Positions 1 to 12,333 of a DNA stretch of 64,000 bases are shown here, in pieces. The DNA comes from Leuctra nigra (taxonomy: Eukaryota; Arthropoda; Insecta; Plecoptera; Leuctridae). The notes under the pieces are model-generated. The model ran no database searches and was not told the DNA's origin. It worked only from the letters and a program-made list of their open reading frames with translations. Positions within the stretch are counted from its first letter, which is position 1, and each line of letters begins with the position of its first letter. The position numbers and the translations under genes were made by a program. The stretch spans positions 32,553,345 to 32,617,344 of the forward strand of contig OW203769.1 in assembly GCA_934045905.1 (NCBI GenBank), written 5' to 3'.

Positions 1-62
1 ACACATTTTGGACGAATTTATCCAACTAAAGGGAAGTTTAGTGAGATAAATAATATCACAGA

Positions 63-84
63 GGGGGGGGGGGGGGGGGGGGGG
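63..84. repeat. poly-G homopolymer
   Basis: An uninterrupted run of 22 G followed by a G/C-rich stretch (GGGCGCGCGCCC). It belongs to a class of long G or C runs scattered through the window (6163-6179, 6218-6229, 8909-8930, about 9318-9335, about 12627-12645, 17627-17640, 34819-34838, 54474-54515). Confidence 0.85.
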
Positions 85-183
85 CAAGGGTAGGCGCAGG
101 TGGGCGCGCGCCCACCCAAAATCATCTGCTGCCCACTTTCTGCCCACCCAAAAATAATCGAAGATACTTTTAATATTGTCTTA

Positions 184-339
184 GGGCCGGTATAACCAAA
201 GTTAATCTGAGCCGGATTAACTAAATATTGGACTAAATTGGCGGCACAGCCAATCAGATACCTCAAAATGAGTGAAACAATTGAATTTAATCCCAAAGTT
301 AGTTTATCCAGCACAATTTAACTTTGGTTATTCCGGGCC
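184..339. mobile_element. MITE with TTA target duplication (PIF/Harbinger-like), 156 bp
   Basis: Terminal inverted repeats begin GGGCCGGTATAACCAAAGTT and the element is flanked by TTA at 181-183 and 340-342. A relative lies at 36897-37051 in the opposite orientation, flanked by TAA. TWA duplications with GG-rich termini fit PIF/Harbinger MITEs; this class is inferred because no transposase is present. Positions 343-800 hold AT-rich sequence with no recognisable feature. Confidence 0.75.
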
Positions 340-800
340 TTAGAATTTTAATTTTTGCTTATAATTTTGAAATCTAATCATATAGCAAAGATTGATTTTT
401 TTTTTAATTACATACCTACACAGCATTTAAGTTGTAGGCTGTTGGTACTGAGATCAAACCTTTATTTGGTAACTTTACAATCCACCCCTATTTTATGTGA
501 TATTCAAATCATATTTTACCCCAAATGTAGTATTTTTAGCTTCCCTAATTCGCCCATATTGATTTTAAAATCCTAAAAACGCCCTGCGGGGCATGTCTTT
601 CCCAAATGTACTTTCAGTTTCAGTGGGCAAATGATGTGCCTATCCTAAATAATTGTCCGCCGCTCATCAAACATCCCTAGCGCCGTCCCTGGATACATTA
701 TTTAGAAAATGTTGTACCCAACGGGAGTTTCAGAATATCTTTGGTAGTACGTTCGGATCAAAAGTATGTGTCGTATTTGCAAATTGAAGGGTTAAACTAC

Positions 801-1650
801 ACTAGGAAAACGCTCTGTATAACGCGTTGATGAGCGAGCACGGACACGCGCAACACCTCGAACCGAAAATATGTCGATCGAAAATATTATTAAAAGCCAA
901 TAATTCTTGAAATTCGTCAGACTTGTAGGTATAAAAATCTCCAAATATTCCTAAAGTATTAGTCCCAATAGCCATGCAAAGTTTTAAGTTGATCGATTGA
1001 ACCTTTATGATTAAAATGTCCTTTGTTAAAATTCAAAAATCATAGGATATATTTAAAAAAAATATACCTGGGACCACTCATATGATAAAAGTGTGTGTAC
1101 TTACACAATATTAGACGATCTGTTGAACGGTCATATCAGTTTCATACGTTTGAAAGTTTCTGCTCTAACTACCTTGGAACTATAAAGAGTCGAAGAAGCC
1201 GTGATCAACATTTTCAAGAAATTTGACAGATAACACGCAAAATGTCTGTAAAATGTCAATAACTTTTGGATTTAAACACAGATTAGTCTGAAAATTGTCA
1301 AAACTACAGATAATGTTGGTCCCAATGACCATGCAAAGTTTTAAGTTGATCGGTCGTACGGGTCTAGTTTAAATTTCAAAAATCATATGAAAGATTTTTT
1401 AAAATTTTAACCAATGGGAGGATTTGGCTGAAACTTTGTATGATTGGGTAAAATGTTAGTGGTAATGACTTGTCAAAATTTCAAATTGACAAAACAACCC
1501 AATCGAAAGATAATTTTTTTAAAATTTGAACCAATCACGGGATCCCGTTCAAAAACAATCCCAGGGACCGCATAGAGTACACTTGGCACATTTAAAATTG
1601 ATCGGTGATCAAATTTGAATGACTGCTGGTCATGTCTCATAACCATTCAA
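801..1650 (-). mobile_element. Helitron-like non-autonomous element, inverted copy
   Basis: It starts with ACTAGGAAAACGCT, the reverse complement of the family 3' end (hairpin, then TTTTCCTAGT). It continues through family-specific body sequence repeated in the copy at 1657-2981, which lies in the opposite orientation. The other end is not sharply defined. No coding capacity. Confidence 0.55.
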
Positions 1651-1656
1651 AGCTTG

Positions 1657-2981
1657 TTGAGCGAGCGAAGCGAGCGTCTCCATTTGGCTCTTTTGGCACG
1701 GACCTCTGTTTTTTTTTTTGTTTTTTTTTTTTTTTTCTGTTACTGACGTTATACAGGTCAGAGTTTTTCTTCGATCGAGCTGAAATTTTGCACACATGTA
1801 CGTAACATTTCTGATTGTTGCAGACCCTAATTTTTTTGAAATCCATTGATTGGTTCAAATTTAAAAAAAATTAACTTTCGATTGGTTGTTTTGATCAAAT
1901 TGAAATTTTGACAAGTCATTACCCCCAACATTGTACCCAATCAAACAAAGTTTCAGCCAAATCCTCCCATTGGTTAAAATTTAAAACCATCTTTCCTGTG
2001 TTTTTAGAAATTTAAACTATAACCGATTGAACGATCAACTTATAACTTCGCATGATGGTTGGGTCCAACATTATCTGCATTTTTGACAATTTTCATACTA
2101 ATCTGTGTTTAAATCCAAACGTTATTGACATTTTACGGACTATTAGCGTGTTGGCTGTCAAATTCACGGCGACTTCGACTCTTCAGTTCAAGGCAAGGTA
2201 GTTAGAGCAGAAACTTTCAAACGCAAATGAAACTGATAATGACCGTTCAACAGTCGATCTGATATTGTGTAGACACACTTATATCATATGAGTGGTCTCA
2301 GGTATATTTTTTGAAGGAGATCCTGTGATTTTTGAAAATTAACACGGAACAGTTCAATCATAAAGGTTCAATTGATCAACTTAAAGCTTTGCATGGTTAT
2401 TTGGACCAATATTTTAGGAATGTTTTGAGATTTCTATACAAATCTGTGGCGAAATTTTAGAATTATTGGCTTTTAATGACATTTTCGATAGACAGAATTT
2501 CGGTTCGAGGTGTTGCGCGTATCCGTGCTCGCTCATCAACGCGTTACTCAGATTCATTGGTTAAAATTTAAATAAATATCTCCTGATAGGCTGAAAAATG
2601 AAAACGGTCTTCGATAATTCTGATCAAACTCATATTTTGCATGATCATTAAGACCAATATTGTCTCTTATTTTACAAAATTTCATCCCAATCAGTTAAGA
2701 ACGTATGAAGTTATTTACATTTTTAATATCTGTCAGTAATGAAGTATCGAAATGAATGTTTTCCAGTGCCAATTGAAAATTGATTCTGATTTGCTTTATG
2801 AACCAGGTGCTTAGATGCTATTTTAAAGTTTCGATGAAAAGCATACACTTTTAAGTTGATATCATAATCAATTCCATATGGATGTATATGTTTTCTGTGC
2901 GTTGTGTACGCATTTCCGGTTCGAGAATTTGCACGTACCCGTGCTCGCTTATCAACGCGTTACACTGAGCGTTTTCCTAGT
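1657..2981 (+). mobile_element. Helitron-like non-autonomous element
   Basis: The 5' end TTGAGCGAGCGAAGCGAGCG recurs at 11251, 55977 and, diverged, at 21929, 33746, 34901 and 47004. The 3' end has the hairpin CGCTTA...TGAGCG followed by TTTTCCTAGT. A short hairpin about 10 nt before CTAGT is the usual Helitron 3' signature (CTRRT). An internal 3'-like end near 2552 suggests two fused copies. The 5' end does not begin with TC, so a Helentron/HINE relative is also possible. Confidence 0.6.
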
Positions 2982-2989
2982 TATTATCA

Positions 2990-3246
2990 TTGAAATGTGA
3001 GGTCACCTACTATAGTGAGACAAGGAGATCGCTTGGACTGACTTCTGATGGTGCGACCTAACATTTTTCAGCCAATCAGATTTATTGAACGATCAATTTT
3101 AAATGTGCCAAGTGTACGTTAGTATGTGTACAAAATTTCAGATTGATTGCTTGAGCGGTTTGACCTGGAGTGTGACCACAAAAAAAAAACACACAGAGAA
3201 AGTGCCATAAGAGTACCGTGGTGACGCTCGCTACGCTCGCTCAATT
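2990..3246 (-). mobile_element. Helitron-like fragment, minus orientation
   Basis: It ends (reading +) in GACGCTCGCTACGCTCGCTC, the reverse complement of the family 5' end in the variant seen at 33746 and 47004. It includes the associated block with GGTACTC, TGGCACTTT and CTCTGTG in reverse. Confidence 0.5.
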
Positions 3247-3285
3247 ATTTTATTTGCTTTATCTTTTGACGTAATAGATAAGGGT

Positions 3286-3450
3286 GGAGAGTAAACTAGG
3301 TAGGTACCGGCATGTAGCCTATACTCCTCTAGTAAAAGCCAACCCGAAGGACGGTGTGACATTTACAACAAGGGCCTCCACAACCTGCGCCGTCGAGAGA
3401 CTGATAACAGGTGGAGGGAGGTCGTCACACTTACCCAATCTAACCCAACT
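3286..3450 (-). mobile_element. 3' fragment of the 5S-rRNA-derived SINE
   Basis: The reverse complement matches the body of the SINE at 58293-58686: shared blocks include GAGAGACTGATAACAGGTGG, GTCGTCACACT, AAGGACGGTGT and GGTACCGGCATGTAGCCTA. The 5S-like head is missing. Positions 3451-4214 are AT-rich with no supported feature. Confidence 0.65.
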
Positions 3451-4218
3451 ACAGAGCATTTTTAAAATGTTTAAAATATGCCTGGATCTCAAAATCTTTT
3501 GTCAGTCAAATTTGTCAAATTTATGAGTTATAAAGGTTGACTTAATACCTTAATAAATGACTTAATAAATAAAAACAAAAAAAAATACAAAATTTACTGC
3601 TATACGTTCACAATAAGTTACAATTTCAATACAAGTCAGACTCTCTAATCTGTTGTTTAAAGGAAACAAAACAAGACGATGAAATCTTAAAAATAAATCT
3701 AACAAAGAATTACAATGCTGCATGTTAGCCTTGCAATCAACGTATGCACCAACGTAAGAACTTACACTTTGGTAATTGCAGAACTTGCATTGTAATTTTT
3801 AAATATTAATCAAATTTATTATTGAGGCAATTTATTTGCATTTCAATGTCTAACTAATTAGGTAGTAATTATAGATTCTGGGATTGACGTTAGTACATGA
3901 GTACCTAACCTACCTACATTCCAAATGTCAGCTTGATCGGGAAGCTGCGTGGTGAAGACGCGAATGAATGAGAATGATCTCAGAGGATTGACCGATTAAT
4001 TATCAATCAATGAACTTCGTTATCATTTAGAAGATTATTAATCATTCGTAATTTCGTAAAAAAATATCCAGAGATATTCATTCATTCAAATCAGACTAGC
4101 TCATTGTTTATTTATGTATTTCCTTTTATATATTTTTAAAGTGTTTATTTAGAATACATTGCTATTTTCATTACTTGTACAGAATACTACACTGTCACAG
4201 CACTGTTTATATTCTTAA

Positions 4219-4747
4219 GGTGCTGCAAGCGCAAGCGATTTTGCTGCTTTTTGTAGACACTTTTTGCGATACGATTGGAGACGAAATGGGTTGACCAAAT
4301 TATTTGAAATTTTAATCGTGATTAGATAAAAGACAAACTTAGGGTTATCTCTTGGTACATTTTTAATTTTTTGCTTCGTTAATTAATAATAATTAGTGGA
4401 TTTTGGGTGAAAAATTAGCTATTTTCTTGTCTCCCTGGGCGCCGTAAAAAATTAAATTTCAAAAATGTGCCAAGGGATAACCCTAAGTTTGTCTTTCATC
4501 TAATCATGATTAAAATTTGAGATCAATTGGTTTACGGGTTTGGTCTCCAATCGTATCGCAAATTTCTTCGTTTTGCGCGGTTTTGTTGAATAACCGGCGC
4601 CTAATTAACGATGCAATAAGCAAGAATTTAAAAGTGCTACTAATATACAATCAGACTGATCATGTGAGCATCCTGTAAAAGTTACACTCACTTATGAAAC
4701 AATTTTTCTCTCTCAATTTTCTAAAACGGCCGAGCGCTAGTATCACC
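4219..4747 (+). mobile_element. 529-bp TTAA-flanked foldback MITE, copy A
   Basis: The ends are GGTGCTGCAAGCGCAAGCG and GCGCTAGTATCACC, with TTAA at 4215-4218 and 4748-4751. A large internal inverted repeat centres on the pair TAGGGTTATC / GATAACCCTA. The same element recurs at 14291, 32365, 57603 and, degenerate, 52379. TTAA duplication is typical of piggyBac-type transposition, although the termini are not the usual CCC start, so the superfamily is inferred. Confidence 0.8.
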
Positions 4748-4839
4748 TTAACTTATTTGGTAATAGAAAATTTAAATTCACGTACATCTTTTATCTCTTT
4801 GATTTCTCTAGGGATTTTGTTAAACTCCGTAAGATAAAA

Positions 4840-5127
4840 ATAAAACGTTTGACCGATCAACTTAAAACTTTGCATGGTCATTGGGACCATTTTTTACAAT
4901 TTTCAGGCTAATCTGTCGATCTTCAAAAATATTGACATTTTACGTAAATTTTATGCTAAAATTTAACTATTTTTACTAAGTTTATGCCAAGAATGTTCAA
5001 TTTTAACACTGCCTCTTGACATTTCAGTCCCAAAGCTTGTTGGAGCAGAAACCTGCAAAAGCATATCAAATCGCATGCAGTACGAAGGCTCGCTTGTCAA
5101 CGCGTTACACTGAGCGTTTTTCAGTAG
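4840..5127 (+). mobile_element. Helitron-like 3' fragment
   Basis: It contains the family body (GACCGATCAACTTAAAACTT) and a decayed 3' end, CGCGTTACACTGAGCGTTTT then TCAGTAG in place of CCTAGT. Confidence 0.5.
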
Positions 5128-5204
5128 TCAGTTACTAATTCTATTGTTTTATTTCAAAGTCACTGTCAAGTAGTATAAAGTTACTAGTAGAGTAGTAGTG
5201 TATA

Positions 5205-5385
5205 AATAGACAACAGTTAGCTCTGCTCTTCAAAAAATTTCACATGCAGTTCCGTGATCCTATAATATCTATTTACGTTTTTATCCACTGTTGAATAACA
5301 CATAGATATTAGGATCACGGTAATGCAAATATATATATTTTTTAAAGCAGAGCTAACTAGATAATTTTAATGTTGTCTATTGCTG
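5205..5385. repeat. Foldback inverted repeat
   Basis: Left arm TAGACAACAGTTAGCTCTGC and right arm GCAGAGCTAACTAG...TTGTCTA face each other; inner arms pair CCGTGATCCTA with AGGATCACGG. Probably a small MITE. Positions 5386-5712 are unremarkable. Confidence 0.55.
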
Positions 5386-5720
5386 TCAAATGATCTAGCT
5401 TATAAATGCAAGCAAAACATAAAAGCAATTACATTTAAAACAATTTGGCATGAGAATTACGGAAATAATTATAAACAATGATGATTTACGATGATGATTT
5501 ACTGCAGTGAGATTTGGCAATCTGAATGAAAACACGTCGGGAGTTTATCAGTGTCTTGACCTAAGCGACTGGAGCGGCGTTGTGTTTACAAGTGGTACTT
5601 CTGCAGCGTCTCTCAGCGTGGATCTGTTATCTGCAGAACCCGGGCGCCACTAGCGTCTGATAGCACGCAATCAGGCCACGCACGCATATTATATTATGCT
5701 GACCTGCCCGGCGTTGCTCG

Positions 5721-6198
5721 CAGTGATGATTTCAGACATTTTCGTAAGAGGGGGCAAACCAAATTTTAGGGTGGGCACAACAACTTATGCAAACAGGTAA
5801 TACTTATAAGCATGACTCTCTGAAATTATAAAAAACTACTAACATTACCACATTCACAAAATACACATGAAAACAATAAGGGGACTGGCCTTATGCGGGT
5901 CCGGGGCGCAAAGCCCCGGGAAAATTTTAAATTTCTGGATTGGATTTACGGGATTTTAAGCATTTCTGAAGTTCTTCGCAGCAATATTATTTAATTTGTT
6001 AAAAAAACGAAACATGACAAATGTAAAACACCGATGTCGGAGTTTTTCTATAAAATTTTGAACGCATTAAAGCACTTTTTCACGGAATACTTTAAAATAT
6101 AACTTAATTTCAATACTTTTCAAGGGGAGGCACTGATAGGTCCAAGAAGTGGCTTTGCCCCCCCCCCCCCCCCTTGGGATTGCCTGGAATCATCACTG
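5721..6198. mobile_element. hAT-type MITE with exact 8-bp duplication, 478 bp
   Basis: Terminal inverted repeats CAGTGATGATTTCAG / TGGAATCATCACTG are flanked by GTTGCTCG at 5713-5720 and 6199-6206. An 8-bp duplication with CA...TG ends is the hAT pattern. It carries an internal poly-C run and no ORF. Its target continues with sequence like a LINE tail up to about 6610 (TTCTACTTTATAGGTAGAAG), which I could not classify. Confidence 0.8.
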
Positions 6199-6679
6199 GT
6201 TGCTCGCCCCGGAGGGAGGGGGGGGGGGGGGTACATGAGTGTTGAAGATTCGGGAGAATGTCTCGTAAGTTTTATTACACCTGATAAAGTCAAAAAGTAA
6301 AATTAGCTCTCGTACATTTTGCCTTTAAGCTGAATTTCTTCAATTATGGGTGGTTTGGGGAGGGGGTGAGTAGACTGAAATGTGAGCCAGGTTGACGTGT
6401 GCAAAATTTTATTGAGGTCAGTCAATGATGTAGGAGCAAATGGACAAAGGTGTCAATTTATTTGATTTCAATTGGGGTGTTTTTTCATTTAGGGGTGGTT
6501 TGGGGGAGGGAATAAGTAATCTTCTATGTGCGCAGGCTCAGTCGGAATCTCCATACCAAATTTGAAGAACATACATACAGACAGACATTCTACTTTATAG
6601 GTAGAAGATTAAACTTCACTTATATTTCACATCCGACTAAAACTTATTTGAAATGTGTAAATTTTTCACGAAAACGGAA

Positions 6680-6900
6680 AAATGAAAAAAAATTGATCGG
6701 TGAACCATTTTTAATGCTTGCTGGTCATGTTCCATAGCAATCATAGCTTGTTATTATCATTGAAATGAGAGGTTACCTACCAGAGTGAGACAAGGGGATC
6801 TCTTGGACTGACTTCTGATGGTGCGATCTTACATTCAGTCGATAAGATTTATTGAACGATCAATTTTAGTTGTGCCAAGTGACAAGTGTACCTTTGCATT
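6680..6900 (+). mobile_element. Helitron-associated repeat fragment
   Basis: The block TTATTATCATTGAAATG...GGT.ACCTAC...AGTGAGACAAGG, then TTATTGAACGATCAATTTTA, is shared with 2983-3120 next to the Helitron-like end. Positions 6901-7167 hold nothing recognised. Confidence 0.4.
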
Positions 6901-7167
6901 GTTTTTCAAAACTTTGTTAAAGTAAGCAAAATAAAGTTCTGTCTGATAAAGCTGACCATATTGAAAAGCCATGAAAATTCATATCTAAAAATAATATAAA
7001 AAACAATTCGATGTGTGAAAGTATTAAACGTCACCTGTTATGAAAATTGTTCCGCAACTTTATGCCGTACCAAGACACGAATTCGGCCAAACTATTGCAC
7101 ATAAAAGGAAGTATTTCCCTCATTCCACAAGTGATTCTACAACCTACTCGACATTTTTCACCTCCAA

Positions 7168-7778
7168 TAAGGTCCTAGGGGGGAATAAGGCCCACCTTAA
7201 TTGTTTTGATAGATATTTTGGAATGGACGCACAAATAATGTGCAAACACAAGTTAATATTGACCATTGATCTATTGTGGTCAAGTTGATATTGAATTTGA
7301 CCAAACATAATTATTCTAATAGTATAAAAATTGACCTTGAAAAAAAGTTTACCTGTGGGCCTTGTTCCCCTCATGTGTGGGGAACAAGGCCCTCCTATAG
7401 TAAACCACTAATCAGAATGTTGAGCCCATATACAATCATCCCCATCATCTGTCTTCAAGCCCACACATTCATAATGATAGCAAATATGACAATCTATGCA
7501 CATTCATATGCTTTCATAACAGTTCATTTCCGCATATCGCACAGCCACGACTCGGTGACAGAATTTAGACAAAGAAATCACCATTTTCATCATTTTTCTC
7601 ATTTTTCTTAGTCTGGTTTCAAAACGGTTTGGACTATCGACACAAAACTTCGCTAACACACCAAACTAGTGGTACTTTACAAACGAGGATTCATAAATTG
7701 TGCCCCAGATTTCAGACTCCTGAGATATTTAGAGTGGGCCTTGTTCCCCACTGGGCCTTATTCCCCCCTAGGACCTTA
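7168..7778. mobile_element. Foldback element with 26-bp perfect ends
   Basis: The ends TAAGGTCCTAGGGGGGAATA and TATTCCCCCCTAGGACCTTA are exact inverted repeats, continuing into GGCCC. A second internal GGGGAACAAGGCC inverted pair lies near 7375-7400 and 7735. Short ORFs inside do not resemble any protein. The target duplication is unclear. Confidence 0.6.
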
Positions 7779-10400
7779 TTTTCGCCCCGATTTTTACAAG
7801 AAATATTGCTATTGCATTGGAAGCATCCAAGCGACAGCAATGGGCTTGTTCACTGCCATTTGCTCTCACCAGGATCGCTAGCATCGGATTAGCTTGGGCA
7901 GCTTCGTTGGGCCGAGATGGGTAACATTTTTCTTAGTAACCAAAATGTCCGTGGGATGGCGCCAGCGGTTGGGTAACATCTTTGGTAGTAACTAAAATTA
8001 GTTTTAAAGAGTTTAAATGACCAATTTATGTATTAATAGTCTTTGGTAGTCTGTTGTAATCTCAAATACATTTAAAAATGTAAATAACAGTGTCCTACGT
8101 GCATAATATATCTTTGTAAAACGAAATGTCATCATTGACCCAACATAGATTCCATATTTTGAAATTTTCGTCATCTTGCCGCGTTCTAATCTCTGCCCAG
8201 TAAATAGTTTTCACATGAAAACAAGAGACGACTTCAGGCTTCATCTTTGTACAATGTAAATTTTTGGGTCTCCACCGGTCTCCACGTCGGTCTCCACTAA
8301 GATCTCATCATAATATTTGAAGTAAAACTAAAAATATCTCATGGTCCCCTAGAATCCTCAATGAAACAAAGAAATGTTATACTCACATCCAAAACATAAT
8401 ACATCCATAGTGAATTGAAATGCGATCCACTCGATCAAAATACAATTACCTGATCTTCATTGAAACTGAGAATAGCCATCTCTGAATTATTAAAGAAAAT
8501 CAGATCTAAGTTGCACTGTAAATAAAATGTCGATCAAATCTCTTCTGACATTCTATTGAAATGTCAATAAGTTTATTTTACATAATCTACCGATCGGGCT
8601 GAAAACTTGTAAAATAAGAGAAAATGGTAGTCTTAATGTCCATGCAAAATTTGAACTTAATCGGAACATTTTTATTATCGACCAATAGGAAGATATTTTC
8701 ATTTTTGAACCAATCGGAGGGCAGCTCTCAAAAACTATACACGATTAAGTTAGAATAATATTATGTTGTATGTGTGCAAAATTTCAGCTCGATCGGAAAA
8801 AAATTGTGACCTGTGCCGTCGGGCCAAACACAAAAAAAACACACACAAAAATTAAAATCTCATACTACCCTAGAATCCTCAACAACAAAGAATGTAACAA
8901 AGAAATGTCGCCCCCCCCCCCCCCCCCCCCACTGACCGGATCTGTACTATGCGAGTTTTATCTTTACTAGTGATGCTCTTTGACACGACCTATCTGCACA
9001 GCAATTTCTTGCCGAAGTGACTTGCAGCAGATAAAGTAGTTTACGGCTTTGCCGGCGGTCAACGTTGGCCCACACATGTACATATAGGATGTAAATCACA
9101 CATTAGTAGACGTGACATTTCGAAATTAATTTAAATGGATGAGCAAATGCTGATAAGACATAGAGAAGGACTTTGATCGACATTAAAGCGATCAATGGAA
9201 ACTAGATTCTTAGTGTTTTCACTTTTTATGATGCACAAAGAAATGTGTGTAATTTAGTGGTCGAATTGGAACTCGGTCCATGGGGGAAAGGGGTTAAAAA
9301 TGCTCCAAGTTAACGGGAGTGGGGGGGGGGGGGGGTGGCGGCTGGAGGGAAGCTAATCGAGCGTGAATACATTGTTTTATATGTATTTAGTATTTACGCT
9401 CCTTAGGATAACAGTGTCCTACGTGCATAATATATCTTTGTAAAACGAAATGTCATCATTGACCCAACATAGATTCCATATTTTGAAATTATATGCAGCA
9501 CTATGCGGGTCCGGGGCGCGAGAAATAAATTGCAGGTAGGTTCGTAAATGGGGTTAAAAATTAATTAACCAGTATTTCCCCCATGAGAGAAGGGGAATAA
9601 AATATACGTAAAAGGGCTCCATTTAATCTAGTATATTCGTTTAACTGTTCACAAGTTGTTAAAAATTCACTGTGAATGAAGTATTAATCGGAATGTTTGA
9701 GCCTTTTTGATTTCATGCATTTGAAAGCTTGAAGCCATAAATATCCCAATAAATGAAGCCTTTTGTGTGGATTGTCTCGAGTTGCAGTATTGCAGTATTG
9801 AGTATTGTTAGGTATATCTTGGACCTCTATTGGACCAGAACAATGGTCCAATAATCCAATCGATTACTTAGTTGAAAATTAATTGAGGTTCAAAATTCAT
9901 AGAAAAAATCTTTACAATTCCGTATCCAGAAATAATCATAAAAATTTAACGAATATCATCTTGTGAAACATTCCAAAATTCAACGAAGATAACATTTTTA
10001 CCGCCCTTTCGAATTATTTCGTCAATCAAAACACTTGAACGTGTTTATGACGAAGTAAACTTTGAATTTGAGAACAAATCTCACGCAATAATACGCTGGA
10101 TGTCGACGACTTGAAACATGAAGAAAGCGACTTCCTAATTGCATCATGCGCATGCGTCATGCACTCTGGTTCACTGCTTGACCTTGACGTGTCACTACAC
10201 TTGGAGTGACCTTGACCTCGCAGTCACTGCACTTGGATGCAGTTCGTTGATACGGGAAGAGGAGACAGCAGTGTGTGTGGGTATTGTTGGCGCCGGCGCA
10301 GTGCAAGATCTTATCAGACTGCAACGTGTTGATAAGCGAGGCTTCATTGCATGCGATTCATACATTTTTCAATAGATAGCGCTGCCGTCACTGTGAATAA
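7779..10400. other. Intergenic region with duplicated segment and poly-C
   Basis: No gene recognised. It contains an identical 82-bp duplication at 8085-8166 and 9409-9490, a partial Helitron-like body at about 8580-8830 (CATTAAGACC- and GCTCGATCGG-type blocks) and a C22 run at 8909-8930. The part from 10235 to 10400 is more G/C-rich and could be promoter-proximal to the candidate exon at 10408. Confidence 0.4.
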
Positions 10401-10407
10401 TTTCAAG

Positions 10408-10423
10408 ATGGCGGGAGCTAAAG
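10408..10423 (+). CDS. Possible short first coding exon (speculative)
   Basis: ATG GCG GGA GCT AAA G is followed by GTACTC, a passable 5' splice site, and preceded by TTCAAG. The combination AAGATGGCGG also resembles a YY1-type promoter element overlapping a start codon. It would encode MAGAKG in a G/C-enriched stretch upstream of the transporter exons. It cannot join directly to the exon at 12238, because it ends in phase 1 and that exon starts in phase 0, so at least one unseen exon with the first membrane helix would be needed. I offer it as a candidate only. Confidence 0.2.
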
Positions 10424-11250
10424 GTACTCTCTTCACGTCCAACGTGATTTCTTATGGCAAAACCTGGTTCAAAAGCACGCAATTAACAGGATATTCAGAC
10501 AATTGAAGTCCTTTATAATCTGATACTAAGTTAACTTATGAATGTATGAACATACTATAACTATTCGTTTCTGTTGATGGATACTAGATAATTGTTAAAT
10601 AAAACTTAAAATTCTAAGTAATAACACTTCTGGAGTGACATGATTGGTTGGTCGATGGGCGGAGCTAGCTTCTCATTGGCTGACGCATTTCATGTTGGCA
10701 TCATTCTGAGACTGCAATTTGAACTCGGATAAAAATTCTGAGGTGACAGATCGAAAAAGCATAATCTTTTTTATACTGGTAATTATTTTTAAGGTTCTAC
10801 GTTTAATAGTGCCTGATGTAGAGGTGTCTAAACTTAGCATATTGCTTATGAGAAATTGGTTCTAATACCCCAACCTGTAGTGCCACTTTCTGCCGGCAGA
10901 GCGCTCAATGCAACTTTTAGTGACGAATATATTTTTGTCAATGTTGTCTGAAAATGGTCAAACTCAAATACACCCGTCGTTGAATACACCTAAATGTTAT
11001 TCTTCCTATTTGAGTGGCCATACAAAATGTGAAGGTGCTCGGTCCAATCATTGACTTCCGCTCTATATGGGATTTGCGAGACTGTCGTCGATGTCTAGTG
11101 ACATACGATACCGACATGTTCTTACGTCAAGGTGAATGAGATCGTCTTACATTTGACAAGATTGCAGGGAAACCTGACGCAGTTCAACAATATACTTATT
11201 ACGAATCTGTTATAAATATGAAGACAGGACGTGGTCATAAACAAAATTAA

Positions 11251-12050
11251 TTGAGCGAGCGAAGCGAGCGTCTCCTTTTGGCTCATTTGGCACGGACCTC
11301 TGTTTTTTTTTTTTTTTTTTCTCTTGGGTGAGGCTGTACAGGTCAGAGTTTTTCTTCGATCGATCTGAAATTTTGCACACATGTAAAGACAACCTTTTCT
11401 GTTTGCAGGCCCCTAATTTTGTTAAAATCCATTCATTGGTTAAAATTGAAATAAACATCTCCTGATAGGTTGAAAAATGAAAATGGTCTTCGATAAATCT
11501 GATCAAATTCATATTTTGGCTATACAGTTCAGAGTTTTTCTTTGATCGAGCTGAAATTTTGCACACATGTAAAACCAACCTTCTTTGTTTGCAGACCATA
11601 ATTTTTTTGAAATCCATTCATTGGTTTAAATTTAAATAAATATCTCCTGATAGGCTGAAAAATGAAAACGGTCTTCGAAATTCAGATCTAACTCATATTT
11701 TGCATGATCATTAAGACCAACATTGGCTATTATTTTACAACATTTCATCCCAATCAGTTAAGAACGTATGAACTTATTAACATTTTTAATATCTGTCAGT
11801 AATGAAGTATCGAAAGTAATGTTTTCCAGTGCCACTTGAATTGAATCTGATTTGCTATATTTACTAGGATGCTTAGATGTTATTTTCAAGTTTCAATGAA
11901 AAGCATAATAATATGTTGTGTTGATTGAGTGATCATATTTCAATTCAATATGGATGTATGTTTTCTGTGCTTGTGTACGCATATCCGGTTCGAGAATTTG
12001 CACGTCCCCGTGCTCGCTCACCAACGCGTTACACTGAGCGTTTTCCTAGT
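11251..12050 (+). mobile_element. Helitron-like non-autonomous element, full-length copy
   Basis: It starts TTGAGCGAGCGAAGCGAGCG and ends with hairpin CGCTCA...TGAGCG, then TTTTCCTAGT at 12050. It contains two tandem versions of a block (GAGCTGAAATTTTGCACACA type) and lies 187 bp upstream of the first recognised transporter exon. Confidence 0.65.
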
Positions 12051-12237
12051 AATATGTATTCATACTGCCAGAATCTGTTCAAGCAGTGCGGCCTCCGACC
12101 TCGGTGAAACCTTTAAAATCTTTATATTATTAAATCTTTATTCTTTATTCACAAACAGAAAAAAATCCACAATTGTGAATAATGTTTTTTCCTCATTATA
12201 AAAGTGACTAGAATATCATGGCTCCCTTGTGTTCCAG

Positions 12238-12333
12238 GCTGAACGGAAAGGCGCGTCTGCCACGGAGTACGGACTGGTGTTCGGCATCTTCGAGCTGGTG
12301 GTGTTCATGGTCAGCCCGATATACGGACAACAC
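12238..12333 (+). CDS. SLC18B1-like: Transporter exon: helix 2 and motif A start
   Basis: 32 codons in phase 0 between TTCCAG and GTGAGT, reading AERKGASATEYGLVFGIFEL and on to SPIYGQH. This is the first exon I recognise; family proteins have roughly 40-60 residues before this point. Confidence 0.88.

Noticed and set aside
7276..7892. Frames of 70-111 residues around the GGGGAACAAGG foldback
   Set aside because: Composition and overlap with inverted repeats suggest non-coding sequence; no motifs recognised.
10139..10375. 78-residue frame (MHHAHASCTL...) as a gene
   Set aside because: No family resemblance or splice support; probably chance in a G/C-rich stretch.
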